From the NCBI GenBank assembly GCA_038373865.1, contig JAXGGA010002317.1, forward strand, positions 1-64,000: a stretch of DNA of 64,000 nucleotides. The letters run 5' to 3'. The notes under the pieces are model-generated. The model was not told the DNA's origin, did no database searches, and saw nothing but the letters and a program-made list of their open reading frames with translations. Positions 22,301 to 34,052 of the stretch are shown here, one piece after another. The position numbers were made by a program, and so were the translations under genes. The stretch's first letter is position 1, and every line of letters begins with the position of its first letter. Source of the DNA: Uloborus plumipes (taxonomy: Eukaryota > Arthropoda > Arachnida > Araneae > Uloboridae).

Positions 22301-24780
22301 TCAAGAGTGCTCCAAAACGAACTGCTGCTTTCAATCTGTCGCTAATTTTCTCGTGATACAACCAGGGCAGAAATTTTTACAAGCTACTATTATTAAACAT
22401 TAAGGCTAAATTATACAAAGCTACACAAACTTTGTAAAAAAACTTCTTAAAATGCCAAAATCTTGATTGCAAAGCTGGATTCATGCAACACTATATGATT
22501 AATCCGTCATTTTCCTCGTAATACAATTTTAAGATATTTTTTACAAGTTACTGTTATTAACCGCTAAGGTTGATGGTTAGATAAAACAGACCTTGAGGAA
22601 TGTTGTATTTAATATTGCGCAAGTTGTAACTTTTAATCCTTACAGCCTTCACTCAAGGACAATAATTATCCCAACAAAATATTTCTTGAGACATCGGTGC
22701 TATCCTCTTCAAATTGTTTGAAATATTCCTCAAGCTGCGTAAATTATACTTCAAACCAAGCAAATTTTAATTGCGCAGTATCAGTTCCCCTTGTTGGTTA
22801 TGCTACGTCTCAGGATTAGCCACTGCAATGCAACATTTTCTTTATCTTTTTTTTACAGAATTTTGGTCCATACATGTCTGAATGAAAGCCAAATGAGCAT
22901 TTATGAAATAGAAATGTTAAATCAAACAGTACCGCAATTGGTAATCACATGCAATTGTAATGAAAATCAAGTAAGTTCCGCAGTACTGGAAAAAAAAATC
23001 CTTGAAATAGTAATCAAAAATTTACTTTGAGAAGAAAATAAAAGCTAAATCAAATCGAATACTATGTAAAAATCTTCAATAATGATTAAAATCTTTTTCT
23101 CTTCGTTAAAAGTTTTTTGAAGTAGACTTTAAGACGCTGTTAAGTTCTTTTTACACTTCTTTAAAAAACGGTGAAATTCACGGCAATTTAAAGAATTTTT
23201 TGCAACTTCTTCTGAAAAATTTTTACATCTTTATTTTATTCATTTTCCTATTACATCCAAACAGTAAATTTTTGCTTATTACAGATTTATATTTGGTATT
23301 TTTTGGAACATTCATGTGCTTCGTCGTTATACAAATTAAAACATAAATCACCTAAAAACGTGACCTAGCCATTTATTTAATCGCAATTTGTATTTGCGTA
23401 AAAATATTTTACTACAAATCCTTAATCACAGTAATAATTGGTAGGAAAAAAAATTATGTTATTTGCTATACCTTGAACGTTTAGCAACTTTACGTGTTTA
23501 CGGGGGAAAAAAGATTAATGGAGACTAAATGTTTCAGATGAAAAGAATGTGGAAGAGACTAATTCTAATCTGTACTGTAATTTGTTTCCTTGGCAGCAAA
23601 TGGGGTGAAAAACTATTTAAAAGTATTTAGAAACACATTACTGGCATCATTACATATCATAGAGTAAATATTTGTTCGGGGATTGACAAAAACGTTGCAA
23701 CAAATAAGGATTGGCTGTATATGCATGAAACTTTTTTTTTCATTATGGATCCACGAAAGAAATGAAAGGGATGTGTTATTTATATGAGATTTGTTAGAAT
23801 GTTATTTCTAATGGTAAGCAGCATTTAGCTAATTACTGCTTTGCGCTCTTGCTGCTGTTAATTTAAGTACATTTCGTAAACCTTGCTCTACTCGTGTTTC
23901 TAAGATCAAGTTGAGTGGTTATAGTGCTGATTCATCACGCTGTATTTCTGCACTGATCCTAACGGTTATCCTAGAATTGCTCTGTAATACTGCATAAGAA
24001 TTATGCTGAAGTATACGATAGATTAAAAATCTACATTAGTTAACGATAACAAATAGATACAGAGAAAGACAAACATTTTTATGCACATTTCCGAAATTTT
24101 GTAAATCAGCATTTCTAGTATTTGGTAAACGAATAATACTTCAAAACTACTCTTAAAAATTCCTACTTGTATTATTGTTATTATTGACAAAAGAACAATG
24201 TATTAGAAGCAAAATATTTAATGCAGTTTTCCATAAAAAAAACGAAAGAATAATTACCAACATTAATCGCTGTACAATTGTTAAAACGGTCATCTGTTTT
24301 ATTTATTTATTTATTTATTTATATTTTTTTAATTTATAAAATTAACAAATTATGACTTACTGTTAAAATTGCGTAACCAGCAATGTTCTTAACCAAATGC
24401 ATGCATTTATAGTTGAGCTTTGGTAACTTTATACCTGGTGTTGAGATTAATTGTATTTATTTTTCAAGAGTTCACCGATAAGAACACGTGCCACCGAATA
24501 GAAATGAGTCATTTCTGCAGTGGTATTAAAACTGTTACTCAACTCTCGGTGCCGATTGAAGTCTCCCCATTCTGATAGACTTCCCAAGAAGTACCATACT
24601 CCGTCATGGTCAGAGCTAAAACTCCCATAACCGAACTATACAGATTTTTCGCAAGTTCAAAAAGCTAAAAGTCTTATTCCTTTTGTCATAAGTGACAGTA
24701 CCACTCGGTTATGTTCGCAAATTATTTTTTATTTTAATTTATCCTGACGTTTGTTAAATTTAGAAAACTAAACTCAATAC
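19301..24780. other. Intergenic stretch, no supported gene
   Basis: Only short open frames without recognisable domains or splice context occur here (for example 19364-19627, 19931-20197, 22791-23030). Nothing repetitive with clear boundaries was found by eye beyond A/T runs and an ATTT microsatellite near 24300-24320. I see no RNA gene. Confidence 0.4.
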
Positions 24781-24784
24781 GCAA

Positions 24785-25020
24785 CAGCCCATGGGGGACG
24801 AGGAATACCGTTCCCATCTAAGTTTACGCGACCAGGACCATGGGTTGCAAGGCAGAGGTTCCGGTTAGTTGTTCAGCTGAACGCGGAACCCCAGGCTTCA
24901 GTTCCAAACCACGCTTGATACTTTGTCACCCCACTGAAAGGAAGAAAGTGAGTCAATCGTTCTCAACCTGGGGATCGATCGTGTTGCAGAAGGGCAAAGC
25001 GCTACCACTGAGACACTGAG
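24785..25020 (-). repeat. tRNA-derived SINE (minus strand)
   Basis: Reading the minus strand from about 25020, the sequence begins GCTCAGTGTCTCAGTGGTAGCG, which contains an A-box-like promoter (CAGTGGTAGCG). A B-box-like GATCGATCCCC follows about 35 bases later. It continues into a GC-richer body with GGTTCCGCGTTCAGCTGAAC and GGAACCTCTGCC and ends near CCCATGGGCTGTTGCG. The GC-rich composition contrasts with the AT-rich surroundings. The head is too degenerate for a functional tRNA. Target duplications were not identified, so the ends are approximate. Confidence 0.6.
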
Positions 25021-25719
25021 CTTCATAAAAAATAATGTTAAGTGTAAAAAGCCAATATAGGTACAATTAAGTGTAAAGCCTGTAGTAGTACTGCACAAGG
25101 GGGGGAGGGGGAAGAAAATACTTTATTCGTACAAAAAGTACTGTTCTGTGATTTCAAAGTGTTTTACAAAGATATAAATTTTAATTAACACAACTTGTTA
25201 TAAGTGTGTCTTGAAAATACAAGTGCTTTCTCGACATTCTGGTACGCAGAAATGAAATGTCCATTTGATGGGGACATTTCAACTTAACAAAAAAGAACTT
25301 TTAAAAAACGCCATTTCTTTTACGCATTTTCAAATCTATATCGAGATGAATTTAAATTCTTGGAACGGAGTTTTTTCTTAAGATGGATGCAAAAAAAAAA
25401 AAAAGAGGGGATGGTCCTAAAATACTATTTGGGCTTCTATTTTTATACCAGCAGAGAGTGAAAAATAAGAATTCTATTCTCGGAGCCAATTTCATTTACA
25501 GCTCTTCCCTCTTTTCCAATCTATCAGACACGGGAGAGGTGGATGATGTTTCGTGTCTTCTCGTGCGAATGGAATAACAGGACATGCTAAATGGAAGATT
25601 GGATGTCTTGTATGAGAGCAGAGGCCTTATGATTGCAAATAAATGCGCATAAGAAAAGCATGCTTTTAGTTAACTTTTGCTTGTTCAAACTTTTAAAAAA
25701 TTACGCAATTCTAAATATA

Positions 25720-26007
25720 GGGTAGACTGACCAGTGAATGAATACCTCGTATTTTTATGGAAACATAAGGTTTTGAAACAATTTTCTTAGATGAATCAGC
25801 AGAAGTTGCTTCTTTCTACATATGTACATAAAGAAAATGGTTAGAAAATGCTCCATTTGTCCACTAGGGGTAGGGGTGTTCATTCACTGGATTTGGGCAC
25901 TTTTTTTCGTTCCCCCCCCCCCCATAAATTCTACAACTTTTAACGAAGCTGTACATTTTTAAAATTGGAAATTCCATTAAAGATTTCATTCACTGGCTGG
26001 TATACCC
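25720..26007. mobile_element. TIR element GGGTA...TACCC with TATA flanks
   Basis: A 288-bp element starts GGGTAGACTGACCAGTGAATG and ends in the inverted form (CATTCACTGGCTGGTATACCC), with TATA on both sides (25716-25719 and 26008-26011). An internal copy of the CATTCACTGG motif lies near 25880. It is non-coding. The flanks fit a TA or TATA target duplication; the superfamily is not assigned. Confidence 0.72.
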
Positions 26008-26139
26008 TATATGCATAGTAGTATGTTTACAAATTGTTATCAAGTCAAGCCAACAGGATGTTTGGGATTATGAGTATACCTCTATTTCGAGCAATTCTAA
26101 GAAGAAATCGATAAATTCCTTTATGCTTAAAAATAAAAG

Positions 26140-26396
26140 CATATAATATAACGTTGAAAAGCACAAATGCGTAGGACTACTACAGACATAGGTTTTGGCT
26201 GTACAAGAAACGTCTTTTTCAATGCAGAAAAATGTGAACATATATATGGACAGACATCCATTAAAAGGCATTCGTCGGATGCCTGTGCATTCATAAGATC
26301 ACATTTTTTTGCATTGAAAAAGGCGTTGTTTGTAACGCTAAAACATATGTCTGCAGCATTCCTGCGCATTTGTGATTTGCACCGTTGCATTATATG
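26140..26396. repeat. Foldback element with ~120-bp arms
   Basis: The two halves are inverted copies of each other: CATATAATATAACG near the left end mirrors CGTTGCATTATATG at the right end, with ACAAATGCG/CGCATTTGT and TCTTTTTCAATGCA/TGCATTGAAAAAGG further in. The centre is near 26262. Similarity between arms is moderate, so the element is old. The open frames found on both strands here are mirror products of the inverted repeat, not genes. Confidence 0.8.
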
Positions 26397-26399
26397 GTA

Positions 26400-27463
26400 T
26401 TAAATCTAAGAAGATTCATCTGTTTCTATGTCGAAGTTCGTCCAGACCTCATTTGGGGTATACGATTCCGATTTGGTCTTTTTATCTTGAGAAAGATGTC
26501 AGTTTATTGTAAAGGGTTCAAAGGAGGATTACAAAGTTAGTAAATGAGCTTTCTAATTTGCATTATGAATCCAAGCTTATAATGTTTAAAATGTAGTCTT
26601 GAGGAGAATCAGAGAGAACACAATTCAATTACATGCAATACACCGCAAGTTTGGTTGCACCATCCAGATATTTCAGTTTCGTTCTTATTAAAACTCATGA
26701 GTCAGAAACAGGTAATAACCGACCTGGAGACAGAAAACGTCTTGTAGAAGCTAAGAGTGTCAAACAAACTGGTAGCTAAAGTAGAGTGGTCTAAGCTAGA
26801 TTTGTAGAAGTTATAGGGAAATGCTGGTTTCACAGTTTAAAAAAAAAATATTTACAGAAATGAGGTAGCACAGCTTTATGTAAGTTAGTATTTCTTCTGA
26901 ACACACGATATGAACTTGTTTTTGAATTATTTTTTTCAATTTCAATCACAATTATACATGTGACTAAGAACGAATATCAGGTTGGCGAAGTGCATAACAG
27001 GAGCAAAATATGCACTATGTATTTGCCACAATGGGCAAACGAGCTTTTTTTTCTTTAGAAACAAGAATAGCGGAAACGTGAATGTACGGATGAAAATGAT
27101 GCTCTATTTATCTATTGCGCAGGGGTATTTTTAAAATGATCAGGAGGAGGAATAGCAGGTTTCAAGTTGAAATGTCTTACATAGGCTCACTTAAAACGCG
27201 CTGGAATTTTTTTTAAAAATGTCATTTATATTAAAAGAAAATAATTTGTTTTTAAAATAAAATTAGTTTTTTTTTTCCCAGTCTTATTTTTGTGGTTCCC
27301 CATAATAGAACCATCCCTTGTAAACAAACCTTTTACCAACTTTAAAAAAAAAATAATAATATTTGTGACTTAAATTGTTCTTTTAAGTTTCTAAACCCTA
27401 CTAATTCTAATTCAAGATCCTTGAGTTTTATCTTATGCGCAAGATTATTATTTTATTTTTAAC

Positions 27464-27498
<35 letters not shown>

Positions 27499-29775
27499 TG
27501 TCAAGAGAAAAAAGTGCCAACTACTCGGAGCTTTTACTGTGCTATTAAGTTAACAAAATATTTTTTTTAATTTAAATATGTTGGAGCTGCACCTAGATTT
27601 GCAAATAACTCAAGTTTTATTTTATTTTATTCAATGTACTTCATTTTATAAAAAGTGAAAAACTTATGCATAGCAACTATTTTTTCAGCTGAAAACTGAG
27701 TTCAAACAAAATATCGCTGAAAATCTTTGCTATTCAGTTGGCCCTTTTAGAACATTATTTTTAACGATGATAAAGTTTCTGATAAAACTAATCCACTTTT
27801 TACACTCAAAAACAAAAAAAAAAAAAAACAATATTATCAATGAAATAAACTCCTTTTTCAAACTTTATCTGCGCAAAACAATGTTTCTATGGAATTCCTA
27901 GACAATTTTTCAAATTTCTTATAGCATAACTATATTTAAAAGCAACCTCTTCAAAGTTAAAAGTTGTCCGACTTCGAAGATATCCAAAATAATATCGCTA
28001 AATATTCGAAAAACATGACAATTATTTCACTTTGATAATATACTTCGGAAATCTGATGGGAAAACACCAAACCATAATCTCAGTTTGTTCCTGTTCAGTT
28101 TTCTTATTCGTAATGTTTGAATTCCGTGACACTGGGCTGAAGAAACACGCATATCATTTGGATGATGATTCCCCCAAAAAGGGAGGGTTCTCCAAGACAG
28201 CAAAAAAAGGAGCAGTTTTACTAAGAATAGCTCGTACCAAGTAGTTCAGTATCAACTTGTTTTCTTCGAAACTCCGTTTTTTTAACCTACAATGAAGAAC
28301 ATTCAAATGGAAATTTTAGAGTGAAATTAGGATCTGGTGTTATTTTTTAAAAATTCGAGCTACCTTTGGAAAATTAAGAACGGAAATTTTGTGTTCTTTA
28401 AAAAGATGATTATAATAGCTGTGTTTGCACTACAAATACATTTTGATAGCGGTTGTATTGGGTCGTTTTCTAAGAAGATGCAAAGCCTGTATTTTTGAAA
28501 TGAATTTGGTCGTGCTCTAAGGAGAGGAAGATTGAAATCATACCACCCAAAACTTTCTGAGTAATGCTTAAATAAAACCATCTGTTTCAACGTTTAGTTC
28601 TATAGTATTCAACTCTGTAGTAAACAATTTGGGACGAAATTTTCCATTCAAATGCAGCGACTAATTTGCAATGAGATGAGTAGGATTTTTCATAAATATT
28701 TCTACAGAAAATGCAGTCCTCTTTTACACTTTCATTTATTTATTTTACTACAATTTTTCACTTTTTTAGCATTATTTATATGAGAAAACAAGCCCAAAAG
28801 TAATGACTACTACGTTGATTTTAACAGAACCTCTGAAAGTTTCATCGATTTGGTCCACGTATTTCATAATCCATTAACTACATTTTGCTGGTTACGTGCA
28901 CGTAGAAAAATCTTTAAAAAATACATCTTTATACTATTTTAAGTACACCTCATTTTTAAAATACTTAAAAAATGAAAACATGAGAAAAATATGTCTGCTT
29001 TGTGTATTTCCCAAAACAGCAGATAGCATTTGTGAAATTCGAGCTCCAATTTTTCATTCCATTCCCAGGGCAAAAACGGAGCTACCTGAATTACGTCTCA
29101 TCAAGTCTTTGTTTCCCCCTCAGGAATCGCAACTCTCACATGTTATTAGTTTCTTTCACTTACCAAATTTTTCTTCACTTTTAACCTCTTAAAAAGAAAA
29201 ATGTACTTTTGATTAGAAAATTCTTTTCTGCCTCTCTGAAGATTCTTTGGTGTATCCTCCAGTGATTTTATTCTTTGTGCCTATTTTCTCTTATTAAGTG
29301 TGTTACGAATAGGTTCTTTAAAAATAGTTGAAGATTTTTTTTTTCTTTTTTTTCTGGATTATGTGCGTCATTCTTTGTAATGGTGTCTTCAGATGCTGAA
29401 GCGCTTCCAAACGACAAAAGGAAAAATTCTTTTACTTCATTTCTTTGATAAATAGAAAAAATTGTATATTCTTCTGTATCAATGTGTTTTTTTCAACACT
29501 GTTTCAAAATTGTTTCGAAAGTAGGGCTCGTTTTTTTAGAAAATATTATTTATATCAAAGGATGAGTTTTTTCTTGACTTGGCTGTAAATCTGCAAAACT
29601 TGTTTTCTGCAGCAAACTTCCAGTTTCAAAATTAAAGTCTTCGGTTAAAGTTTTTATCTTGTCTGTAAAATGCGTTTGATTCACGAAGTATTTTCTCTGA
29701 AGGTTTAAAATCTGTCTTTGAGTCTTTAAAAGATTCCACTTTTTTAACAAGTTTGTATTTTTGAACTTAGGTTAT
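26400..29775. other. Intergenic stretch, no supported gene
   Basis: This stretch is AT-rich with short meaningless frames. It holds a 32-base T run (27466-27497). A segment near 28105-28260 (AATTCCGTGACAC...GCATAT) resembles one near 47600-47660, which suggests an old dispersed repeat. The stretch near 29040-29150 likewise resembles 61130-61260 loosely. No boundaries could be set for either. Confidence 0.4.
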
Positions 29776-29777
29776 TA

Positions 29778-29904
29778 CCCAAGTAGCACACTTCGTTTTT
29801 TAAAGGTTGTAAAATGGTTATTAACGTTGTGACAACGGATTAAAAACGTTTATAAAGCGTTTAAACGTTTATAAAACGTTTAAACGTTTTTTGTACTACC
29901 TGGG
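29778..29904. mobile_element. CCCAAGTAGC MITE, copy 2
   Basis: A 127-bp element with ends CCCAAGTAGCACAC and GTACTACCTGGG, flanked by TA on both sides (29776-29777 and 29905-29906). The core carries CGTTTATAAA/AAACGTTTA iterations, one more than in the copy at 50165. No coding capacity. The TA duplication fits a Tc1/mariner-type mobiliser, by inference. Confidence 0.85.
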
Positions 29905-30144
29905 TACATTCGAATTTACGTGAGCAGTATAAAGCTCTACTGGCCATAACCACTCAATTTTAACAAAACTGAACATACACTGTAAATAGATACAACAAAA
30001 ATTAATTTGCACTCTTAGTGAGAATACTAACGTGTCAATCTTAATTAATATTACGAAAATGCTCGGAAAACTTAAATACTCATTTTTTAGCCCGCCAACA
30101 GAAACTAATAAAAGTTCTTTTAGGGTCAATTCATAACGTTTTAA

Positions 30145-30666
30145 CCCATTTATGCCCAATAGCCTAAAAAAGGGACGCTTGTTAGTTACTGCATACAAAA
30201 ACCTGTAATGGGTATATCATTTTACTAAAGCTGTTTTTCACAAATTAAATATTCTTTCTTCTTGAGAAAATCAGTTAGAGCCACTATTTGGACATCCGAG
30301 TTTAATTATTGACAGCTATTTTCAGACAAATCAGTCAAACAACGATCCATCATGGGTAGCCACACAAAATAACTTTTCTTTTTTTGCGAACCTTTTTTTC
30401 ATAAAATTAAACTATTTTAAAACGATTTGCTTAAAATTAATCAGAGATGCCTTCTGTAATGTTATTTTGCACAAGTAAAGTCAAGTAAGGTCGTATTTTG
30501 CTCACATGTCTGCAAAATATCCCATAAACAGGATGCTAAATAACTTGAAAAATATGGCAACGGCGAACTATTTCAAGCCTAAAATGTATGTAAACCATTC
30601 CAAGTAAGAGTTTTAAGCAGATAAAAATTGAAAAACATTGTTAAAAAAAACTTGGGCATAAATGGG
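30145..30666. mobile_element. piggyBac-type MITE at TTAA
   Basis: A 522-bp element has perfect 15-bp TIRs CCCATTTATGCCCAA and TTGGGCATAAATGGG. Both ends abut TTAA (30141-30144 and 30667-30670). Termini beginning CCC inserted at TTAA are the hallmark of the piggyBac superfamily. The interior is AT-rich with no transposase, so it would depend on a transposase elsewhere. Confidence 0.88.
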
Positions 30667-30765
30667 TTAAAATAGTCTTTGATTAATGATCTCCTGAAAA
30701 TACAGTATTTAAATGAAACATCTCAACAGCAAGTAAATTTATCCAAGCAAAATCCAATTGCTATG

Positions 30766-31010
30766 CTGCCGTGCTAAGCGCAAAAGTGGTATCTGCAGTT
30801 GAGCTCAAACTGAGGTATTACTCTTTAATTTTTGCACCACCATGTATTTCATTCAACTGATACTTTTTCAGATTTTTTTTTTAATATCACCCGTTCCCAA
30901 ATGTCCATTAAGTAGTGTGTTTAGGTAAAATACATCACAAAGAACCACCTAATGACAACAACTTAATTTGTTACAAAGTGCAGATACGACTTTTATGCGT
31001 AGCGCAGCAG
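30766..31010. mobile_element. TIR MITE CTGC...GCAG, 245 bp
   Basis: Left end CTGCCGTGCTAAGCGC and right end GCGTAGCGCAGCAG form a TIR of about 28 bp with six mismatches, which also includes AAAAGTGGTATC and its complement. The TAT flanks are suggestive rather than proven as a target duplication. It lies between the piggyBac-type MITE and the CTGTACC MITE, so several elements are packed into 1.5 kb. Non-coding. Confidence 0.75.
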
Positions 31011-31036
31011 TATAGTCTGAAATACGACCGGAAAAT

Positions 31037-31283
31037 CTGTACCACAGAATCAGACTAACGTAAGTCCATTTTCGTAACTTTTCAGCAGAAGGCAAAAACG
31101 ATTGCCGATTACATGCAAAAGATGAGACTCACGTTCTATAAATGCTGCTAAAAATGGTAAACAAATTTATTTTATAGAATAACACTCTCATGGGTAGATG
31201 CGGAATAAGATTCTACATACAATGAAGCAATAAAGTGAAAATCGACATTTTCGGACTTACGTCGTTCTGGTTCAAAGGTACAG
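31037..31283. mobile_element. CTGTACC MITE, copy 3
   Basis: A 247-bp element with ends CTGTACCACAGAATCAGAC and TTCTGGTTCAAAGGTACAG and interior homologous to copy 1 (1165-1414). It is flanked by AAAT on both sides (31033-31036 and 31284-31287). Because AAAT is not palindromic, this copy gives the best proof that the family makes 4-bp target duplications. Confidence 0.87.
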
Positions 31284-32934
31284 AAATAATAACATGTGTG
31301 CAATAATTACCAGTCACAAATAAAAACCATGCATAAGCCTGTTGAACGTAAATACGTAATTTCCGTATCCTGGGTTCCTTATCGAACTACAATTCATTAC
31401 AACTACTTGTTATGATCTAAAAACAGTTCTTTCAATCAATAGTTCATTTCCCTATGTTAATGGTGCATGAAAAAAGAATGGAGGGTCTAGGCAAAAAGAC
31501 CATTAGCGGAAATGTGGTTATGTAATTAATTAACAGAACAAATTCACGAACAAAATGTTTTAAATATTGATGTAGCTTCAGAAATTAGACTTATAAAGAT
31601 TGTATTTTTTCAGACATTAAACAGCTTACAATCTTACTGAAACTACAGAATGAGTCAATCTCTGAAGAAATAATTTTTTTGCTAGTATACGTCCAAGGTC
31701 TACTTGCTTATAATCGGGGAGCAACTATTTATTTAAAATATGAACTAGTTAATTTACTGCCTCGGTCTATGCATTAATAGAATCAAAACACGTTTTCTTT
31801 TAAGTATTGTACGCATCTTAGTTTTGTTGTAAATCGGAATTTTACTTATCATTTCTCTATTCACTCAACAGGATGGAGAGTTAGTAACTTGACAGACTGT
31901 TTTTCAAGTAAAAATGTTGCGAACATTTAGATGTAATGATTTATTTCAGTTTTTTATCAGTGATTTTTCTTTTTACCTATCAACATCAAGAGAGGAATCA
32001 CTCTTCTATCCACCTGCAAAAATATTCCTCCTCTCCACTACGCATATTATTCCAAATTTCAATTTGCCCACTGCTTCGTAAAAGTGGAACGCCATTGCAT
32101 ACAGACGAATGTAAGACCGCATCCGTATGAATTATTGATAGAAAGGATAATAGTGGAAGATTTGCTTTTATCTTTCTTTTGTGACTGGTGCCTCCATCTG
32201 TTGGATTATGAAAAGCAGAGGGGTTATCGGAAAGAAGGGATTCCGTGCAGAGTCGTTCATTTCTTCTTTTTGTAGTTTGAAAAAATTCTTGAACATTTTT
32301 TTAGCTTGCAGTGGTAGTCATGAAGATTGAACATATGCTTTCTCCAATATTTGATTCACAAAATCTAGCTACAAACAAGACATGAAGCAGAGCAGGCTTG
32401 AAAAATGTATCCGTTTTAATAGATAAATATTATTTATATCACTGTACAACCCCCAGAAGATGTCTTTTTTAAATAACTTATTTCCATAATTACATCCATT
32501 AATTGACATCCATCTTAAGGGTAACAGCAGAAGTGTATTTAAGATTTTATGAAAAATATAAATGCTGAAATTCTGAACTATTACTCCACTTCATCTTAAA
32601 TTATGTTTAATTTGTCAAATTTCAGTGATAATAGAGCTCAACGTTAGGGGAGGAGGCGGTTACATATGCATCTAAGGAGAGTTTGTACAAAATGCATTTG
32701 TAATTGTATTAATTTTTAATGTAACTTTGATTAAAATACAAAAAAATGAGTTAATTCTGAAAATTTCCCAAGCTTCATGCTCACACAAAATATTAAAATT
32801 TGTGCTTTTGGTGGAAAGGGTAAGGGCCGGAGGGTAATGCCACAAATGACAACCCTGCTAACAGTCATGCTTGGAACGCCACTGTTAATGGTAATTTGGG
32901 GGTGTCTTACACTCCAGAAGTATTGGATTTTAAA

Positions 32935-33119
32935 CAGGAAAAAAAACTTTTTTCTGTGTAATACTGGCAGCAGAGGTTCCAGTTTAAAACTGTTAAATTC
33001 ACGGCAATAAACTGTAAACTTAGCAATTTTAAAGTTTATTACTGTGCGTTTTAGAGTTTTAAACTGGAGACCTGGCTGCCAGTATAACTGTAAAAAGAAC
33101 AGTTTATTTTTTACAGTGT
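32935..33119. repeat. ACTGTAAA foldback repeat, locus 1
   Basis: An inverted repeat in which TACTGGCAGCAGAGGTTCCAG on the left mirrors CTGGAGACCTGGCTGCCAGTA on the right, with TAAACTGTAAA/TTTATTACTGT elements between. It ends in TTTTTTACAGTG. Related sequence recurs at 56225-56410 and twice in 58098-58540. It is non-coding; the superfamily is not assigned. Confidence 0.72.
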
Positions 33120-33993
33120 AGCATTAAAACATTTTGTAGCGTTCAAATTAAGGGTCCTGTATGTATATGTACGTCACTTAACGCACGGTTTCAGCTGTAT
33201 TTATGTAAGTAAACAAATCAAAATCATTCGAAATGTTTCCCTTTAATTTAACTAAATTTTTCAACCTCACAAGAAATGTAACGTTGGGGTTAACATACAC
33301 AACGCCTCAACACTCACGTTGCAAAAATACTACCTAAGGGTTTAAGAAAACTTTGTTCATTTTTTTCGAAGAAACTAAATAGCTTTTAAAACATAAAGTT
33401 AAACTAAAACAACATAGAAATTGAGTTAAAAGTCTCTAGAAATAAAACGCTCGTGCAAATGCCACATAAAAGAGAACGAAGGATTAACGACACCGCAAAG
33501 AAATGCAAGCACTTAAAATACCCAGCAAAGTGGAACAATTCTGGGAACATACCAAAATTTAATTACGATGGCGAAATGAGTCGCTGGAACATATATAATA
33601 TGTCGTGAACACTGATTTCAAAGTTGGGCGACTTAGCAGCTAACTTACGAGCTGCTGCTTGGAGAAAAGAGATAAGAGTAAACTGGACTATGTCAAAAAG
33701 CTTCTGAATTTAAGGCAAAGGGTTGGTAAAAGTTGCATAGTTTTGTTTGTTTACAGTTAACATGCAACTTATGTCTGGATACAAATAATGATTTTTTGCT
33801 TTTAAGAAATATATTTTTGTAATTAGATGTTATCAATTATTGTCGAAGATCCTGACATTTCAATAAAACAAGAAAAAGAACTTTCTTATTGTTTTATTAA
33901 GTAGTTATTGAAATCGTTATTTTACAGGTAATCAAAAATACGAGTCTTATGTCTGCTTCAACAAATGCATCAGTTAACCGCTTGCCTGATTAT

Positions 33994-34052
33994 CCCGAGT
34001 TATCTCGGGCGCGTATGAGTTGCAAGTAATTATTATCCCGAGAAAACTCGGG
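33994..34052. repeat. Pair of CCCGAG hairpins
   Basis: Two hairpins with identical 6-bp stems: CCCGAG-TTAT-CTCGGG at 33994-34009 and CCCGAG-AAAA-CTCGGG at about 34037-34052. Both are preceded by TTAT and spaced by about 43 bases. The GC stems stand out from AT-rich surroundings. They might be the ends of a small transposon or a structured element. Confidence 0.65.

Noticed and set aside
22791..23030. 79-codon open frame
   Set aside because: No motif, no splice signals in phase, and flanked by non-coding sequence.
26127..26403. Three overlapping open frames on both strands
   Set aside because: They are explained by the foldback element; the peptides mirror one another across the palindrome.
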